The notes below the pieces were generated by a model. It had not been told where the DNA came from, did no database searches, and saw nothing but the letters and a program-made list of their open reading frames with translations. Source: Cordia subcordata (taxonomy: Eukaryota; Streptophyta; Magnoliopsida; Boraginales; Cordiaceae). Taken from it: 64,000 bases of DNA. The stretch is taken from contig JAPTOF010000025.1 of NCBI GenBank assembly GCA_028554755.1, forward strand, positions 5,319,501-5,383,500, read 5' to 3'. Positions 43,873 to 55,649 of the stretch are shown piece after piece. Each line of letters begins with the position of its first letter. Position 1 is the stretch's first letter. A program made the position numbers and the translations under genes.

Positions 43873-45113
43873 GTAGGACAAGAAAGGTTTACTTTCTTTT
43901 AAAAATGATTTTTATATAATTTTTTAAAGAAACGTGTATTTTTAAAATTTAATTTGTGCATGCAGTCTGCAATTTCTAGTACGTGTAAAGTGTGTAAGAG
44001 AGAGTGTGCTAGTGTGTATGTGCGAGTATGTGTGAGGAAGTGTGTGGTGAGAGTATACTTAAGAGAGTGTGTGTTAAATAGAGATTTTGTATGCAAATTT
44101 GTGTTCACTAAAAGACATATCTCTATATACAATATTAGTGTGTTGACCTGTGAAATGCGTGAATTTTGACATTCATATAATAAGATATAAATTAAAAATT
44201 ATGTAATAATTTTAAAATTAAAAAATATTTTTGACAATTATTTCAATATTTATATATTATGATAGTACTCATATAATACATGAGAGAAATGAATATTTTT
44301 ATTTTTTACAATTGTTAATAATCAAATTTGACAATTAATGTAAGACATAAAAACATAAATATATTTCGTCATATTAAATTTCTAACATTTAATATAACTT
44401 TCATATTTTTGTAAAATCTAATAATTTGATGAAAAGAATCATGACTGATATAGATTGATACATTTCTTTCATTTATTAGTTATCTTTTTAGGGTAATAGA
44501 TTTATCCTTTTTTCTTTTTCAAAATGTTTAGTCTTTAAAAAAAAAAAAAAGATGTGTAAAAAACTTGATACGTGGCAAAATAATAGCAAAGATGATATTA
44601 ACGCAACACTTGGCAGTCATATAGTGTAATAAACTCTTCTTTATTATATAGTATAGCTGTTGCACACGTTAAAATTAATTAAACAATCCCACCACGAGTT
44701 TACTATTTTTAAGCATCTTAACATGAGTTAACTTAATATGTGACATTATTTTTTTTCTTTTCCAAATCAAGTAATAATACAAAAAAACTACAGCATGAAA
44801 TTAGCCAACATTTTAGTCATTTTTTTGAGAAATTATTCAAAAAGTCCGATGGATGCAGACATCCCAATGAAATTGTGCCATGTGGCAAATGATTGTCGCA
44901 TAAATTGCAGCAGTTGGCAAGAATTTTTCGATTTTGCATTTCAAGCCCCTCATTTGAAATATCCTATAATGCATAATTGAAGTGACCTAGTGCATATTCC
45001 CTATGCAACTCGAGAAGTGTGCATTATAGTTTCTTGGCAAAAGTCAACCAATAGTTTTTTCTTTTTTGGTGGTATTATAAGTTCATCATGTGCATGCATG
45101 CATGGTAGTCTAA
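43873..45113. other. AT-rich intergenic DNA upstream of PEX11
   Basis: A GTGTGT/GAGAGT-rich stretch at 43985-44075 is followed by AT-rich sequence with A and T homopolymers. No gene or clear element was recognised. Confidence 0.4.
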
Positions 45114-45350
45114 GAGCTTGTTTGAATTGATTTTTTTTTAAGAAAAAATACTTTTTTTTTTGAAAAAATTATATTAAATTTGTAATAACTATTTGATTTG
45201 TCATCCAAAAAAGCTGAAATTCTGAAAAAAAAAAAAAAAAAGCTCAAATACAGCTTCTTTTAAAACCAGACTTTTCAACTTCTAAAAAAAACTGTTTTTC
45301 AGAAGCTATTAAAAAAAGCGCTTTTAAAAAAAGTCAATCCAAATGAGCCT
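45114..45350. mobile_element. Tourist-like MITE (237 bp)
   Basis: Terminal inverted repeats GAGCTTGTTTGAATTGA and the complement of TCAATCCAAATGAGCCT are flanked by TAA on both sides (45111-45113 and 45351-45353). The 3-bp TAA/TTA duplication and GGCTTGTTTGG-style ends fit PIF/Harbinger-type MITEs. Internal sequence is A/T homopolymers and AAGCGCTTTT-like symmetry. Confidence 0.8.
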
Positions 45351-45524
45351 TAAATGCAAATGTTGTTCAACCAACTACCAGAATTAAATATATTATAATG
45401 TTAAAATTTTGTGTATTGCTATTAATTTGGCTAAGATGTTTATATTTTTAACATCTCCAAAAGTAGTAGGAAAAGGAAGAAGAGAAAAAAATTCTTGAAT
45501 GGGTTTTCTTTTAGTGTGTTTGAT

Positions 45525-45785
45525 GTCTTATTTGAACATGGCTTATCCTATTAAAATGAAAAGACATCTTATAAGATTTAAAATACCTTATTATATACAT
45601 CCTATGAAAATCAAAATAACACAACTTTTATCTTCTAAGATATAAGCAATCTATCATCATCTTATTTTTTTACAATTATAGAGATATGGCATCTTATCAC
45701 AAGCATATTATAAAACTAAAACTACACCATACTTTTGTATATAAAAATGCATCTTATCATAAGATTATACCAAACAGAGAATTTG
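45525..45785 (+). mobile_element. MITE-like repeat, copy 3
   Basis: The left end GTGTTTGATGTCTTATTTG and right end ATCTTATCATAAGATTATACCAAAC form weak inverted ends (GTTTGAT / GTTTGGT). The interior matches copies 1 and 2. It is non-coding. Confidence 0.6.
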
Positions 45786-46383
45786 TTCTTTGTTCATTTT
45801 TCTTATATTTCTTCTTATTTTATGTATGAAAAATATTATAATTATATTGCTAAACGTGAATAAGCTAATAAAAAATTTTTAATTAAATTATGTCCAATTA
45901 TTGTTTGATTATAGTCAAAATGCTCAAAAAATAAATTACGTCCAAAATTAAATTTCAGAAAATTAACATTTAAGTTATGTACATAAGGAGTAATAAAAAA
46001 ATGTTAAATTAAGGAATAATCACATTAATTTTTAATTAATATTTATCTTGCTAGATACAGTGAAAAATGCTTATAATTTTTTTAATAAATGTTTTATATA
46101 TTTTTCTTGCTACATATAGTGAAAAATGCTTATATTTTTTTTTTAAATAAATGTTTGATATATTTGTCTTGCTATACATAGTGAAAAATGGTTGTAGAAA
46201 AAGATTGAATTAATTTATGTAGTTACCAAAGAATTTAATTAATTGATAAAAATATTCATAGTCATATAAACAATAAAATTAATTTGTGTAAAGTAATTTA
46301 TGCATTGGAATCTTGTATTCTTCTCAAGCATTATAAGAAACTTATAATTGTAACATATTTCTTATAATAGTAATGTAGGGAAG
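45786..46383. other. AT-rich DNA before the FAR1-like relic
   Basis: No gene recognised. It includes the 60-bp tandem repeat at 46043-46195. Confidence 0.4.
46043..46195. repeat. 60-bp tandem repeat (about 2.5 copies)
   Basis: Units share TCTTGCTA...AGTGAAAAATG and AATAAATGTTT with starts near 46045, 46104 and 46166. Confidence 0.85.
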
Positions 46384-47079
46384 ATGGATATGAAATATGA
46401 GGATTTAAATGAGAAGGTTGCAGAAAATAATGGATCATCCAGTGAAGATATAGGTAAGCCAAGCAATGTTGGAGATGTTAGTAATGATGATATCTTGAAT
46501 ATGCAAAATTTAACTGCAGAAGACATTCTTCACCATACTCGTGATTCTGAAAATGATGCGTATAAATTTTACAACCTATACGCTCGAGTACAGGGGTTCA
46601 GTATTAAAAGACGCAATGTTAAGAAGGAGAGCGATGGTAAAACAACATATGTTAGCTTGTTTATTTGTTCTTGTGTTGGTCTTCGAAGGAAAGACTATTT
46701 AAAGATGAGAAATAGATAGCGAGAGCATAGACTAGAGACGAGGTGTGATTACGACGTAAAACTTCTTATCAAATTAGACAAAAGTCGGTCTTACTACATG
46801 GTGATCAACTTTGTGAAGGACCATAATCATACATTGGTGTGCCAATGTTTCGTTCCCACAAACGAGTTGATGATGATCACAAGGATCAACATACATATTA
46901 CGTCATTCTAGAATAAGTGCAAGTCAAACAATGGATGTATTTACTAATAAGTCAAGGGATATCACAGTGTAAGATTTACAAGGAAAGACCTATTCAAGGT
47001 GTTAGACTGTGATAATTAGCAAATGAGAATGCTAATGTTGCATTGTCGTATTGCAAGGAAAAGCCAAAGGAGACCCTTT
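46384..47079 (+). pseudogene. FAR1/FHY3-like (MULE-derived) protein, N-terminal relic
   Basis: From ATG 46384 the reading has an acidic leader. It is followed by the FAR1 DNA-binding (WRKY-GCM1-like) domain: D-A-Y-K-F-Y-N-L-Y-A, G-F-S-I-K-R-R and the cysteine-containing C-S-C-V-G block. A stop at 46718-46720 interrupts it. Further pieces (D-H-N-H-T-L-V, near 46830) and a shifted R-K-D-L-F-K-V-L-D stretch (46980-47015) continue the family pattern. The gene ends abruptly at an LTR-like sequence at 47080. FAR1 proteins are domesticated Mutator transposases acting in light signalling, but this copy is broken and could equally be a transposon relic. Confidence 0.7.
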
Positions 47080-47477
47080 TGTCACACCCCAATAATGCAG
47101 CTACCATATAGGCCGCCACTTGGCGAAGATGACAAGGCTTACCAGGAGGCAAGCATGTCACATTCCTTTCTTGGAGCATCTTGAAGATTCTCTAGGTAGG
47201 AATAAATTTGGTAGGGATTTTGAATTAATCTCAATCCCCTTGATTATCGGATATTTTGTTGTAATTGATTGTAAAATCTCTTAATTGATTTGCAAAATCC
47301 CTAATTGATGTAGAATAGTTTAGAAGTTAGTAATAGTTGTTAGATCAAGATGATCCTCACCATTCATTAGCTAGGAGAGCTGTATAAATAGCCTAACTTC
47401 TTAATTGTATAGAACACACAGAAAATTGAGAGCAATATAAAGCATTATTTCCCTCGACTCTCTTCCGCTACTTTACA
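47080..47477 (+). repeat. LTR-like sequence (398 bp), chromovirus style
   Basis: It starts TGTCACACCCC, has TATA-like TGTATAAATAGCC near 47370-47383, a polyadenylation-like ATATAAAGC, and ends CTTCCGCTACTTTACA. These are typical of chromovirus (Tekay/Del-like) LTRs. No matching target duplication was found. It may be a solo or truncated LTR inside the FAR1 relic. Confidence 0.45.
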
Positions 47478-47508
47478 TTTACCTGGCAAGTTCCTTTTAG
47501 TTTGTGGT

Positions 47509-48833
47509 TGTAGGTGCAAATATCTTAAGAGGGAGTGAATTAAGATATATTTACTAATTTTTGTTTTTTAAAAATTCATAGAAATTTAACTATTTCTTTC
47601 AAGCAATAAACCAAACACAATGTAAACAATACAAATAAAGATAAATAAAGTGTAGAGAGAAGAGAGACAAACGATTTAAGGTTGTTCGGCTAAACTTACG
47701 TCCACCGCCCAAGGATGCTTCCCTTAGGATTTCAACAATCTTCACTAAATTGCTTCTTTAAATCTTGGTAAAGCAAAGACCAATTTTTATACCTCTTTGA
47801 AACGGAACTTCAAAGAACCCAAGAGTCTCACTCTTTAGGATATTCCCACACTTTTTCAAGCTCTAATAGATGTCTCTCTCAAGATTTCTTAGCTCACAAA
47901 GTGTGTACACAATCAAGAAGAATATAAATGATGAAAAATTTGAAATTTTTTCTTAAAAGAGAATATAGCAATGAATGGTGCTCTTGAAAACTCAAAGATA
48001 TTGTCAGAATAGCTCAAAGCTTAATTGAAAGATGATAAATGATTTTGCAAGCTTGAATTGATTATTTGAATGAGTGTTGAAGGTGTATTTAAAGAGATTT
48101 GAGAGTTAGGGCTTTGGTAGGTGAGGAAAAGAGAAGAAAAATGGCCAGAACAGTAATAAACGGCTAGTACATTTATTACAGCATCTCGCTCAGTCGGTCG
48201 ATCAGCTAGGTCGTCCGGCCTCCTCTCAGCCCTATCTGACTAGGTCGGCCGCCTTAACCGATCAACCGGCTAGGGGGTCCAGCTTGTTCTTCCCTTCTCT
48301 GTTTTGGCTGCGCGACCCTCCCTGGTCAGGCGGTCAACCGATTGGGGGATCCGGCCACTCCAGAGAAAGAAGTAAAGCCAAACTTAGCCTGAAAGCATTT
48401 TAAGTACAATTATCATAACTCCAAATCATCTTAAGGAATTTTGTAAATACTTTTTATGACTAGAAACACTTCAAAACACATGTTTACACTAAGCGTGCAT
48501 TCAAAATCATTTATGCTTTTATCAAAACTAATGTGTATGAGATTTAAAGTGTTTGAGTTATAAAAATAAAGATTTGAGCCAAACACTTGCAATACTTAGG
48601 CATTTCACAAAAAGAGCAAGAACGTCCGATACCCCTTATTATGCCTCTTCTCCTTCTTTGCCTTCTCATCTTCTTCTTCTTCAAATAATACTCATTTGTT
48701 CATCTTTTTCCATCTTCCAAGCATCTATCTACTCATCTTAGCACTTATCTTCACAAGATGCTTTTTAGTAAAATAATTATATATGCATATCAAATTTTCA
48801 TCATCAAAATTAATAACTAGTATTTAGCCAACA
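47509..48833 (-). repeat. 3' LTR of copia element 3
   Basis: On the plus strand it runs TGTAGGTGC...TTTAGCCAACA (1325 bp). The hairpin GTAATAAA...TTTATTAC is intact at 48153-48179. Palindromes such as AACCGATCAACCGGCT lie at 48190-48350, more decayed than in element 1. Confidence 0.92.
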
Positions 48834-48850
48834 ATCTCCCCCTTTTTTAT
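48834..48850 (-). other. Polypurine tract of copia element 3
   Basis: ATCTCCCCCTTTTTTAT (plus strand) adjoins the LTR as in the other two elements. Confidence 0.85.
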
Positions 48851-49493
48851 AATGACAAATAATTAAAGATATGAGCAAAAAATACCCCCCCTTAATATGA
48901 GCATTCTTTTTCAAGTAAAAATCATTTTAGGACACACTCCCCCTGTCAATGTAGCTTATGCAGATTTTGAGCTTTATGCAATCTTATTTAAGGGCTTACA
49001 CAAGCAATTATAAAAACGAACTCAAGTAATCAACTTCAAGCAAAAGTCAAATCAACTATTAGTTCACAAGTAATCAACTTAAGAATCAAGCCATATAATC
49101 ACAATAAGAATTAAGCCATATAATCACAAGTAATCAACTCAAGAGTCAAGGTATATGTGCTTAAGCAGCCAAGCAAATCAAATTAGCAAATCAAATACTA
49201 TGTGTAATAAACTATTTTTATGTGCTTCTTTTCTCCTTTGCTCCTTTTCTCCTTTGCTCCTTTTCTCTTTTTCTTTCTTCCCCTTTGGCATCATCAAAAA
49301 TTAAGAAGGAATAAAAAATGCAAGTAAAAATAGCATAAGTTGTAAAAGTTTAATCCATGAAATAGAAATATAATAAAGCAAAAGTAATACCACCAGTCAG
49401 AAATTGAAAACAAACTAAGAAATTTAAAATAAACTAAAAAGTTAACTAAAAATTGTCTTCTAGTACTAAAAATGAATTTTTAAATACGAAAGA

Positions 49494-50871
49494 TCATGAT
49501 GCATTGTCATGGTGATCCCTGAAGTACTGCTGCATATCAGAGTGCATGCTCGCCATTTTTGAATCAATGTGCTTCCTCCAACAAGTAAGCTCAGTCCATT
49601 GATTTGTCATTGTAGTCCTCATTTCTCCTATCCCTGTATTCAAGGTTGCAGTTGTGAAAGAATCTGTGCCATTATGGAGGGGTCTTCTTATTGTCCCATG
49701 GAGCTAGAACCTGCACCTTGTTGCATTTCAACCCGTTGTTGTTCATCAATATGCCCCTGTGTCCGTAATTCTCTCATTACTCTTCTAAGAGTAACCTCTT
49801 CAGGATCCATTTCTCCATCTTCAGAGGTGCTAACAACCATAGGGATTGTTCTTGGTATACCTATGTTAGCTTTCCCTTCGTGTTCTGGCACTTCTTCTTC
49901 TTCTAAGGTAATATCTATTCCCTCAAATACATCATCAAGATGTTATGCATCTGGCCCATAGATAGGATTAGTAAAAGTAGTCCACTTTTTTGTTCTAGCC
50001 TTAATTGCTGCTTGGATATCTTGAGGTAAGTTTTTTAATGTCGCTCTGTTTATTGGTTCACCATTGTACCAATAAATACCCATAAAATTCATGTAAAGCA
50101 TATCAAAATTCCAAGCAAACTTCCTGAATGGTGCATTTGAGGAAATATTAAAGTGAGAGAAACTATACATCAAGACCATGCCATATCCCGGATTGGTTGT
50201 CTTTGCTCCATCTTTTCCACTTATATGCAACATATGTTGTAGAATAAGAAAAGTTGCTATCTTAGTTCCCATCTTGAGGCTATAGTAAATGTAAGCATCC
50301 GTAACAGGGATCTTTCCATCATTGATATTCCTAGGGAGAATTACTTCACTAATGATTTTAAAAGCAGTTCTCTTATTGAAATCAACATCCCTCAATAATG
50401 GAAGAATTAAATCTAGAGTCTTAGGCCCTACATCCTTCTACATGTATTCTATAACTTCTCTAGGTCTGTTAGTACCCTTAATTCCATCCAGGCAACATTG
50501 ACTATTGTAATGCCCTTCTCTTTCCACAGGTATCTTAAAGATTTTATTCAGTGTATCCTTATTGAGTACAAAACTAATTCAACAAATAGTTGATGCTAAT
50601 TCGATTTTTGGACTCCTATGATGCACTTCAAGATTTCATAAAATTCTATGACCAGCTTATCTTGAACATCACAATGCAAGTGCATAAACATATACCAATC
50701 ATTAAACAGTGCAATAACATTAGTACTAGCAAAATCCAACTCCACAAGAAATTTACCGTATAAAATCGAATGTTTTCCTTGAATTTTTTATACGGGTGAT
50801 GGAGAAGATTGTGTTCTAGCTCTTTTTCCTCTTCTTCCATGTTCATGACCTCTAGCCCTAGGGTTCACCAT
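49494..50871 (-). pseudogene. Extra ORF of copia element 3 (envelope-like position)
   Basis: Start ATG is at 50871-50869 and the stop at 49496-49494 after D-H-H-D-N-A-S, giving a span of about 459 codons. It has an arginine-rich N-terminus (R-G-H-E-H-G-R-R-G-K-R-A-R), a stop near 50790, then the W-Y-M-F-M-H-L-H and V-I-E-F region. The C-terminal half (50395-49943) is the cleanest of the three copies, with I-I-S-E-V-I-L-P-R-N-I-N-D-G and L-H-I-S-G-K-D-G-A. A stop near 49942 precedes the final acidic, coiled-coil-like part. Its function is unknown; the family resemblance is described under element 1. Confidence 0.75.
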
Positions 50872-51074
50872 GATTTCACGTAGTTTTTCAAAATTTGAAT
50901 TGGTAAAAACTTGTTTTTTGAAACGGGTAATGAGAATATAAAAAGAATTTTGAGAGAAATTGGTTGAAATTTGAAGAATCAAATGTGGGTTTTGAGAGGG
51001 TCTTAGGTTAAGGTTAAAAAAAATTTGGAAGAGTTCAGTAATTTTGGGGTTAAAAGCCCCAATTTTTAACCTTG

Positions 51075-51195
51075 TCTGCATTCAGCCGGTCAACCAGTTA
51101 GTCGCGGGGGTCGACCGGCCGGATCAGAGAGCACCTTAAAATTTTTGCCTAGCCGGCGCCCTATAAGCTTAGCCGGTCGACCGGCCAGGTTAGAA
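51075..51195 (-). promoter_or_regulatory. Internal palindrome cluster of element 3
   Basis: CAGCCGGTCAACCAGTT (about 51083), GGGTCGACCGGCCGG (about 51108) and TTAGCCGGTCGACCGGCC (about 51169-51186) lie between the RNase H stop (51253) and the extra ORF start (50871). A GGGGTTAAAAGCCCC inverted repeat (51047-51061) lies just downstream in the element's direction. Confidence 0.55.
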
Positions 51196-51252
51196 AATGC
51201 CTAAATGCATATTTTTTCATGCCCAAGCTATATAGACACATACATATGTATT

Positions 51253-54019
51253 TTAACCACTTTTTATCATTCCAATTTCTCTTCTAATCTTGCAAAATTG
51301 ATCCTCATGTAGTGGTTTAGTAAAATATCAGCAACTTGATGCAAAGTGTCAACAAATTCAAGTATAATATCTCGTTTTGTACATGACCTCTAAAGAAATG
51401 GTGCCTAATCTAAATATGCTTGGTTCTTGAATGTTGAATTTGGTTTTTTGTGAGATTAATTACACTATTATTATCACAATATATAGGAACATGATCATAT
51501 TGCAAGCCATAATCAAGTAAATTTTGTTTCATCCACAAAATTTGAGCTACACAACTACCAGCTGCAATATATTCAGCTTCAGTGGTAGAGATAGCAACAC
51601 TATTTTGTTTCCTACAGGACTAAGATATTAAGGAATGTCTTAGGAATTGACAAGTTCCATTAGTGCTCTTACAGTCTACTTTACATCCAGCGTAGTTGGC
51701 ATCAGAAAATCCACATAAGTCAAATGAAGTTCCTTTTGCATACCAAAGCCCTAGATTAATTGTCCCATTAAGATATCTAATGATTCTTTTTACAGCAACT
51801 AAGTGAGTTTCCTTAGGATCAGATTGAAATCTAGCACATAAGCAAATTGCAAACATGATATCAGGTCTAGAGGCAGTTAAATATAGTAGGCTACCGATCA
51901 TACCTTTGTATTTCTTCTCATCTATAAGTTTACCTTTCTCATCCTTATCCAATTTTGTTGAGGGGCTCATGGAAGTTCCAATCTCCTTTACATCTTCAAG
52001 CCCAAACTTATTGATAATTTCCTTGGTGTATTTGGCTTGATTGATGAAGATCCCCTTCTTTGCTTGTTTGATTTGGAGTCCAAGGAAGAACATTAACTCT
52101 CCCATCATGCTCATCTTGAACTCCTTATGCATGCACTTAGAAAAGCTCTCACATAAAGATACATTAGTAGCACCGAAGATTATATTTTGTACAAGTAGAA
52201 TATCATTCCTTTCTCTTTTAATAAACAAAGAGGTGTCAAGTTTCCTCGTTTAAACTTGTTTTCCACAAGAAATCCACTAAGTCTTTCGTACCAAGCTCTA
52301 GGAGCTTACTTTAAACCATACAATGCTTTTTCTAGTTTAAAACATGATTTGGAAAGCATGAATCTTCAAAACCGGAGGGTTGTTCAACATAAACTTCTTC
52401 TTCAATGAAACCATTTAAAAAAGCACTTTTAACATCCATTTGATAAAGTTTGAAGTCCATATAACATGCAAATGCAAGTAACATATGAATGGATTCAAGT
52501 CTAGCTATGGGGGCATAGGTCTCATTGTAATCAATTCCTTCTTCTTGATTATATCCTTGTGCTACTAGTCTAGCTTTGTTCCTAGTTACTATACCAGCTT
52601 CATCTAGTTTGTTTCTAAATACCCATTTTGTTCCTATTACCGGTCTATCTTTAGGCCTTTCAACTAACTTCCACACTTTATTTCTATCAAATTGGTTAAG
52701 TTCTTCTGGCATGGTAATTATCCAATTTTCATCAAGTAAAGCTTATTTTACATTTTTAGGTTCTATATGAGAAATAAATGCATAATGTTCACAAAAAGCA
52801 TTAATATTACGCCTAGTTCTTACACCTTCAGTTGGATCACCGAGGATTTGATCTTGAGGACGGTTTCTTACAAACTTCTAACTCTTCAGTAGGTCTCCAT
52901 GAGTTTCTTTCATTTAAATGTTTTCTTTGTTTAGGCATTTTCACTCTCCATATTGACTTGAGACCTCTTTTCTAGATATTCTTCTTCTTGCTTTGGATCT
53001 TCTTGTTTTGGTGGAGTTTCTTTGTCTTTTGGAGTTGGATCTTCAAGTGTCATCTTTTTCAAAAGATAACCTACATCATCAATTTTCTTTCTCGGCTCAA
53101 ATGGGTTAGTTTCATCAAATGTAACATGCATTGATTCTTCCACAACAAGAGTTCTTTTATTATATACTCTATATGTTTGCTCTTTGTGGAATAACCCAAA
53201 AATATGCCTTTATCCGATTGAGCATCAAATTTCCTTAAGTATTTAGGATAAAACATTTACAACCAAACACTTTGAAGTATGAAATTTTAGGTGTTTCTCC
53301 ATGCCATAGTTCATATGGAGTTTTATTTAAGATAGGTCTAATTAAAACCCTATTTTGCACATAACATGTGGTGTTTATGGCTTCACTCCAAAAATATATT
53401 GGCAAGTTGTGTTCTTTTAGCATGGTTCTTGCAATTTCTTGTAATGTATGATTCTTCTTTTCTACTACCCTATTTTGTTGAGGAGTCTGAAGGGCCGAAA
53501 AGTTGTGCTTAATGCTATGTTTATCACAAAAATTCATGAAATGAGTGGTCACATATTTGGTGCCATTATCACTACGTATGCAAGTTATAAAATAGCCTTT
53601 CTCATTTTGCACTTTTCTACACAATCTTGCAAATTCATTGAAGGCATCATTTTTATGTGCAAGAAACATGACCCATGTAAATCTAGTATAATTATCTACT
53701 ACTACAAATGTATATCTAGAACCTCCTAACCTAGCCACATTAATAGGTCCAAACGAATCCATATGTAATAATTGTAATGCTTTGCTTGTTGAAACTTTAT
53801 TTAGGAATTTGAAAGATGTCCTATGTTGTTTCCTTAATTGACAAGCATCACAAATTTTATCTTTTTCAAACTTTAGCTTGGGTAAGTCCCTAATTAGATC
53901 ATGCTTTGATAAATCATGCTTTGATAAATCATTCAACAAGCTCATGCCAGCATGTCCTAATCTTCTATGCATAACCAAGCATTATCATGCACAACGGACA
54001 AGTATTTAACATGTTGACA
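51253..54019 (-). pseudogene. Integrase, RT and RNase H of copia element 3
   Basis: Integrase zinc finger and core are at 53978-53235: R-R-L-G-H-A, C-D-A-C-Q, L-H-M-D-S-F-G-P, R-S-D-N-G-T-K and P-Q-Q-N-R. The integrase C-terminal part continues to about 52930. RT begins near 52712 (W-K-L-V-E-R-P, R-L-V-A-Q-G-Y-N-Q-E-E-G-I-D-Y) and runs to F-P-N-H-V-L. The Y-V-D-D region near 52190 is damaged. The connection and RNase H follow, 52130-51253. Several frameshifts and a stop near 51620 make it non-functional. This copy has the longest intact RT and integrase blocks of the family in the window. Confidence 0.9.
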
Positions 54020-54349
54020 CAAACAAAAAAAGTGAATAAGTTGCTCATGTTTGTTGTCTGTTTATGCACTTTTTCTGGTTGTTGTCTTGATCATGAAGAA
54101 AGGAATGTGTGATGGTTTTCTATGGTAACGGTGTGTTGGTTTGGTATGGAAGTTTTGTTGAAAGAGAAGCTTACTACACACTGTGATTTGGATGTTACTA
54201 TTTTTTTTATGTCATATGCATTAGTAGTGAGTGTGGTTTGGTAATTGTAGCTATGACGACTGAAATGAGGCAAAAAATCTAGACGTGGAAAGGATAAGGA
54301 TTGGTTGTGGGCATTTGGGAAAGTCGGCCCACTCTATATCTCTCTATTT
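54020..54349. other. Unassigned DNA between two copia fragments
   Basis: T/G-rich sequence with GTTGTCTG and GGTTTGGTATGG stretches. No gene or terminal motif was recognised. Confidence 0.4.
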
Positions 54350-54763
54350 TCTTTTTTTTTTTTGGTTCTTGCTTTTTAGAGTTATAATTTCATATTATAA
54401 TTTGGTAAAGAAACCTCTGAATTTCATAAACTAACGATTTTTTTTTTTTTTTGATTTGGTAATAACCATTTGTTTAACCCTTTTATTAAGGAAATACATG
54501 CAAACATGAAGAATACAAGAAGAAAAGGACACAAGAGAATTACATGGTTTGACCTTAAAACCTACGTTCATGGGCAGCAAAGAACAATTTCATTATTAAT
54601 TGTGAATATTACATGACTACTCATTTTGGTCTTTTTCCCACATATGATACAATGTGTAAACACCTATCTGTAAAGTACATGACTAGTAGGCTAATTAATC
54701 CCTATTTCAGTAAAAGTAATTTGTCTAACTTGTGCCTCAAGAATATGGGCCTCCTTTTTAACA
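54350..54763 (-). repeat. Partial 3' LTR of another copia lineage
   Basis: The minus strand begins TGTTAAAAAGGAGGCCC directly after a polypurine tract at 54764-54780 (GTGCCAAGGTGGAGATT on the minus strand), the pattern of Tork-type copia elements. The distal end near 54350 is approximate. Confidence 0.55.
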
Positions 54764-54780
54764 AATCTCCACCTTGGCAC
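54764..54780 (-). other. Polypurine tract of the Tork-like copia fragment
   Basis: The minus strand reads GTGCCAAGGTGGAGATT immediately before the TGTT LTR start, a hallmark of this lineage and different from the Sirevirus tract. Confidence 0.7.
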
Positions 54781-54839
54781 ATATTCGCTTCAATCAACAC
54801 ACCATCATCTCCACTGCCAAATGCCCTTAAGGGCTCAAT

Positions 54840-55212
54840 TCTCTGCACCGCCTAATAGCAGAGAAGTCCAAGCAGTGCTTGAACTTGCTGGCTGGAACCA
54901 CCTTGGTCATCATATCTACTGGATTCTCATTGGTAAAAATCTTCTGCACTAATATGATCCCTTGTGACACAACATCTCTGATAAAGTGATATCTGACATC
55001 AATGTGTTTAGTCTTGATAAATTTGATTCTTCATCAGATGAATTGCATTCTGGCTATCACAAAAGATTATACTATGATCTTGCTGTAGTCTAAGATCACG
55101 AACTAGGCCTTGTAGCCACATGGCCTCCTTTACAGCCTTTGCAATTGCCATGTGCTCCGTCTCAATAATTGACAATGCTACAATAGATTGTAATGTTGCT
55201 TTCCAACTAACA
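54840..55212 (-). pseudogene. RNase H fragment of a Tork-like copia element
   Basis: The minus-strand reading S-W-K-A-T-L-Q-S-I-V-A-L-S is followed by E-T-E-H-M-A-I, C-D-S-Q-N-A-I-H-L and V-R-Y-H-F-I-R-D, the C-terminal copia RNase H motifs. It ends near L-D-F-S-A-I, close to the polypurine tract. The sequence is clearly different from the three Sirevirus-like elements. Upstream domains are absent. Confidence 0.8.
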
Positions 55213-55277
55213 GGATACTAAGAGAGAGTAAACATATAACCTATCAAAGATCTCCTCTTATCAACATCACCGCAAAG

Positions 55278-55325
55278 TCATATATATATACATATATATA
55301 TATATACATACATATATACATGTAT
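55278..55325. repeat. TA/CATA microsatellite
   Basis: TATATATACATATATATATATATACATACATATATACA. Confidence 0.95.
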
Positions 55326-55649
55326 AACACTTTGCATATATCAGCTAGCTTTGTTAAACTTATACAGCATGCTAAGCTAGTTTGACCAAATTAGATTGGC
55401 TAAGATTCAATGGACTAACAAAAAAAAATGCATCTTCATCTAAATGAAAACGATATATATAAAACCATTCATTTGACAATCATTCATCACAAAACTACAT
55501 ATATTAATACTATATAGCCAACATAATCATTCATCATCCAAATAAACCATAACATATTACACATAGCTAATATCCATCCACAAAACAAAGATATTAACAT
55601 AAAAGTTGTCCATGCACCAGTAAACCATTATAAAACACGTAAGTTTGTC

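Larger units (their letters stand above)
47509..54019 (-). mobile_element. Ty1/copia Sirevirus-like element 3 (5'-truncated)
   Basis: It has the same family organisation as elements 1 and 2 in minus orientation: 3' LTR, polypurine tract, extra ORF, internal palindromes, RNase H, RT and integrase. Similarity to element 1 stops at about 54019, inside the gag-pre-integrase region. The 5' LTR, gag and protease are missing, and no target duplicate can be identified. What follows is unrelated sequence. Confidence 0.9.
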
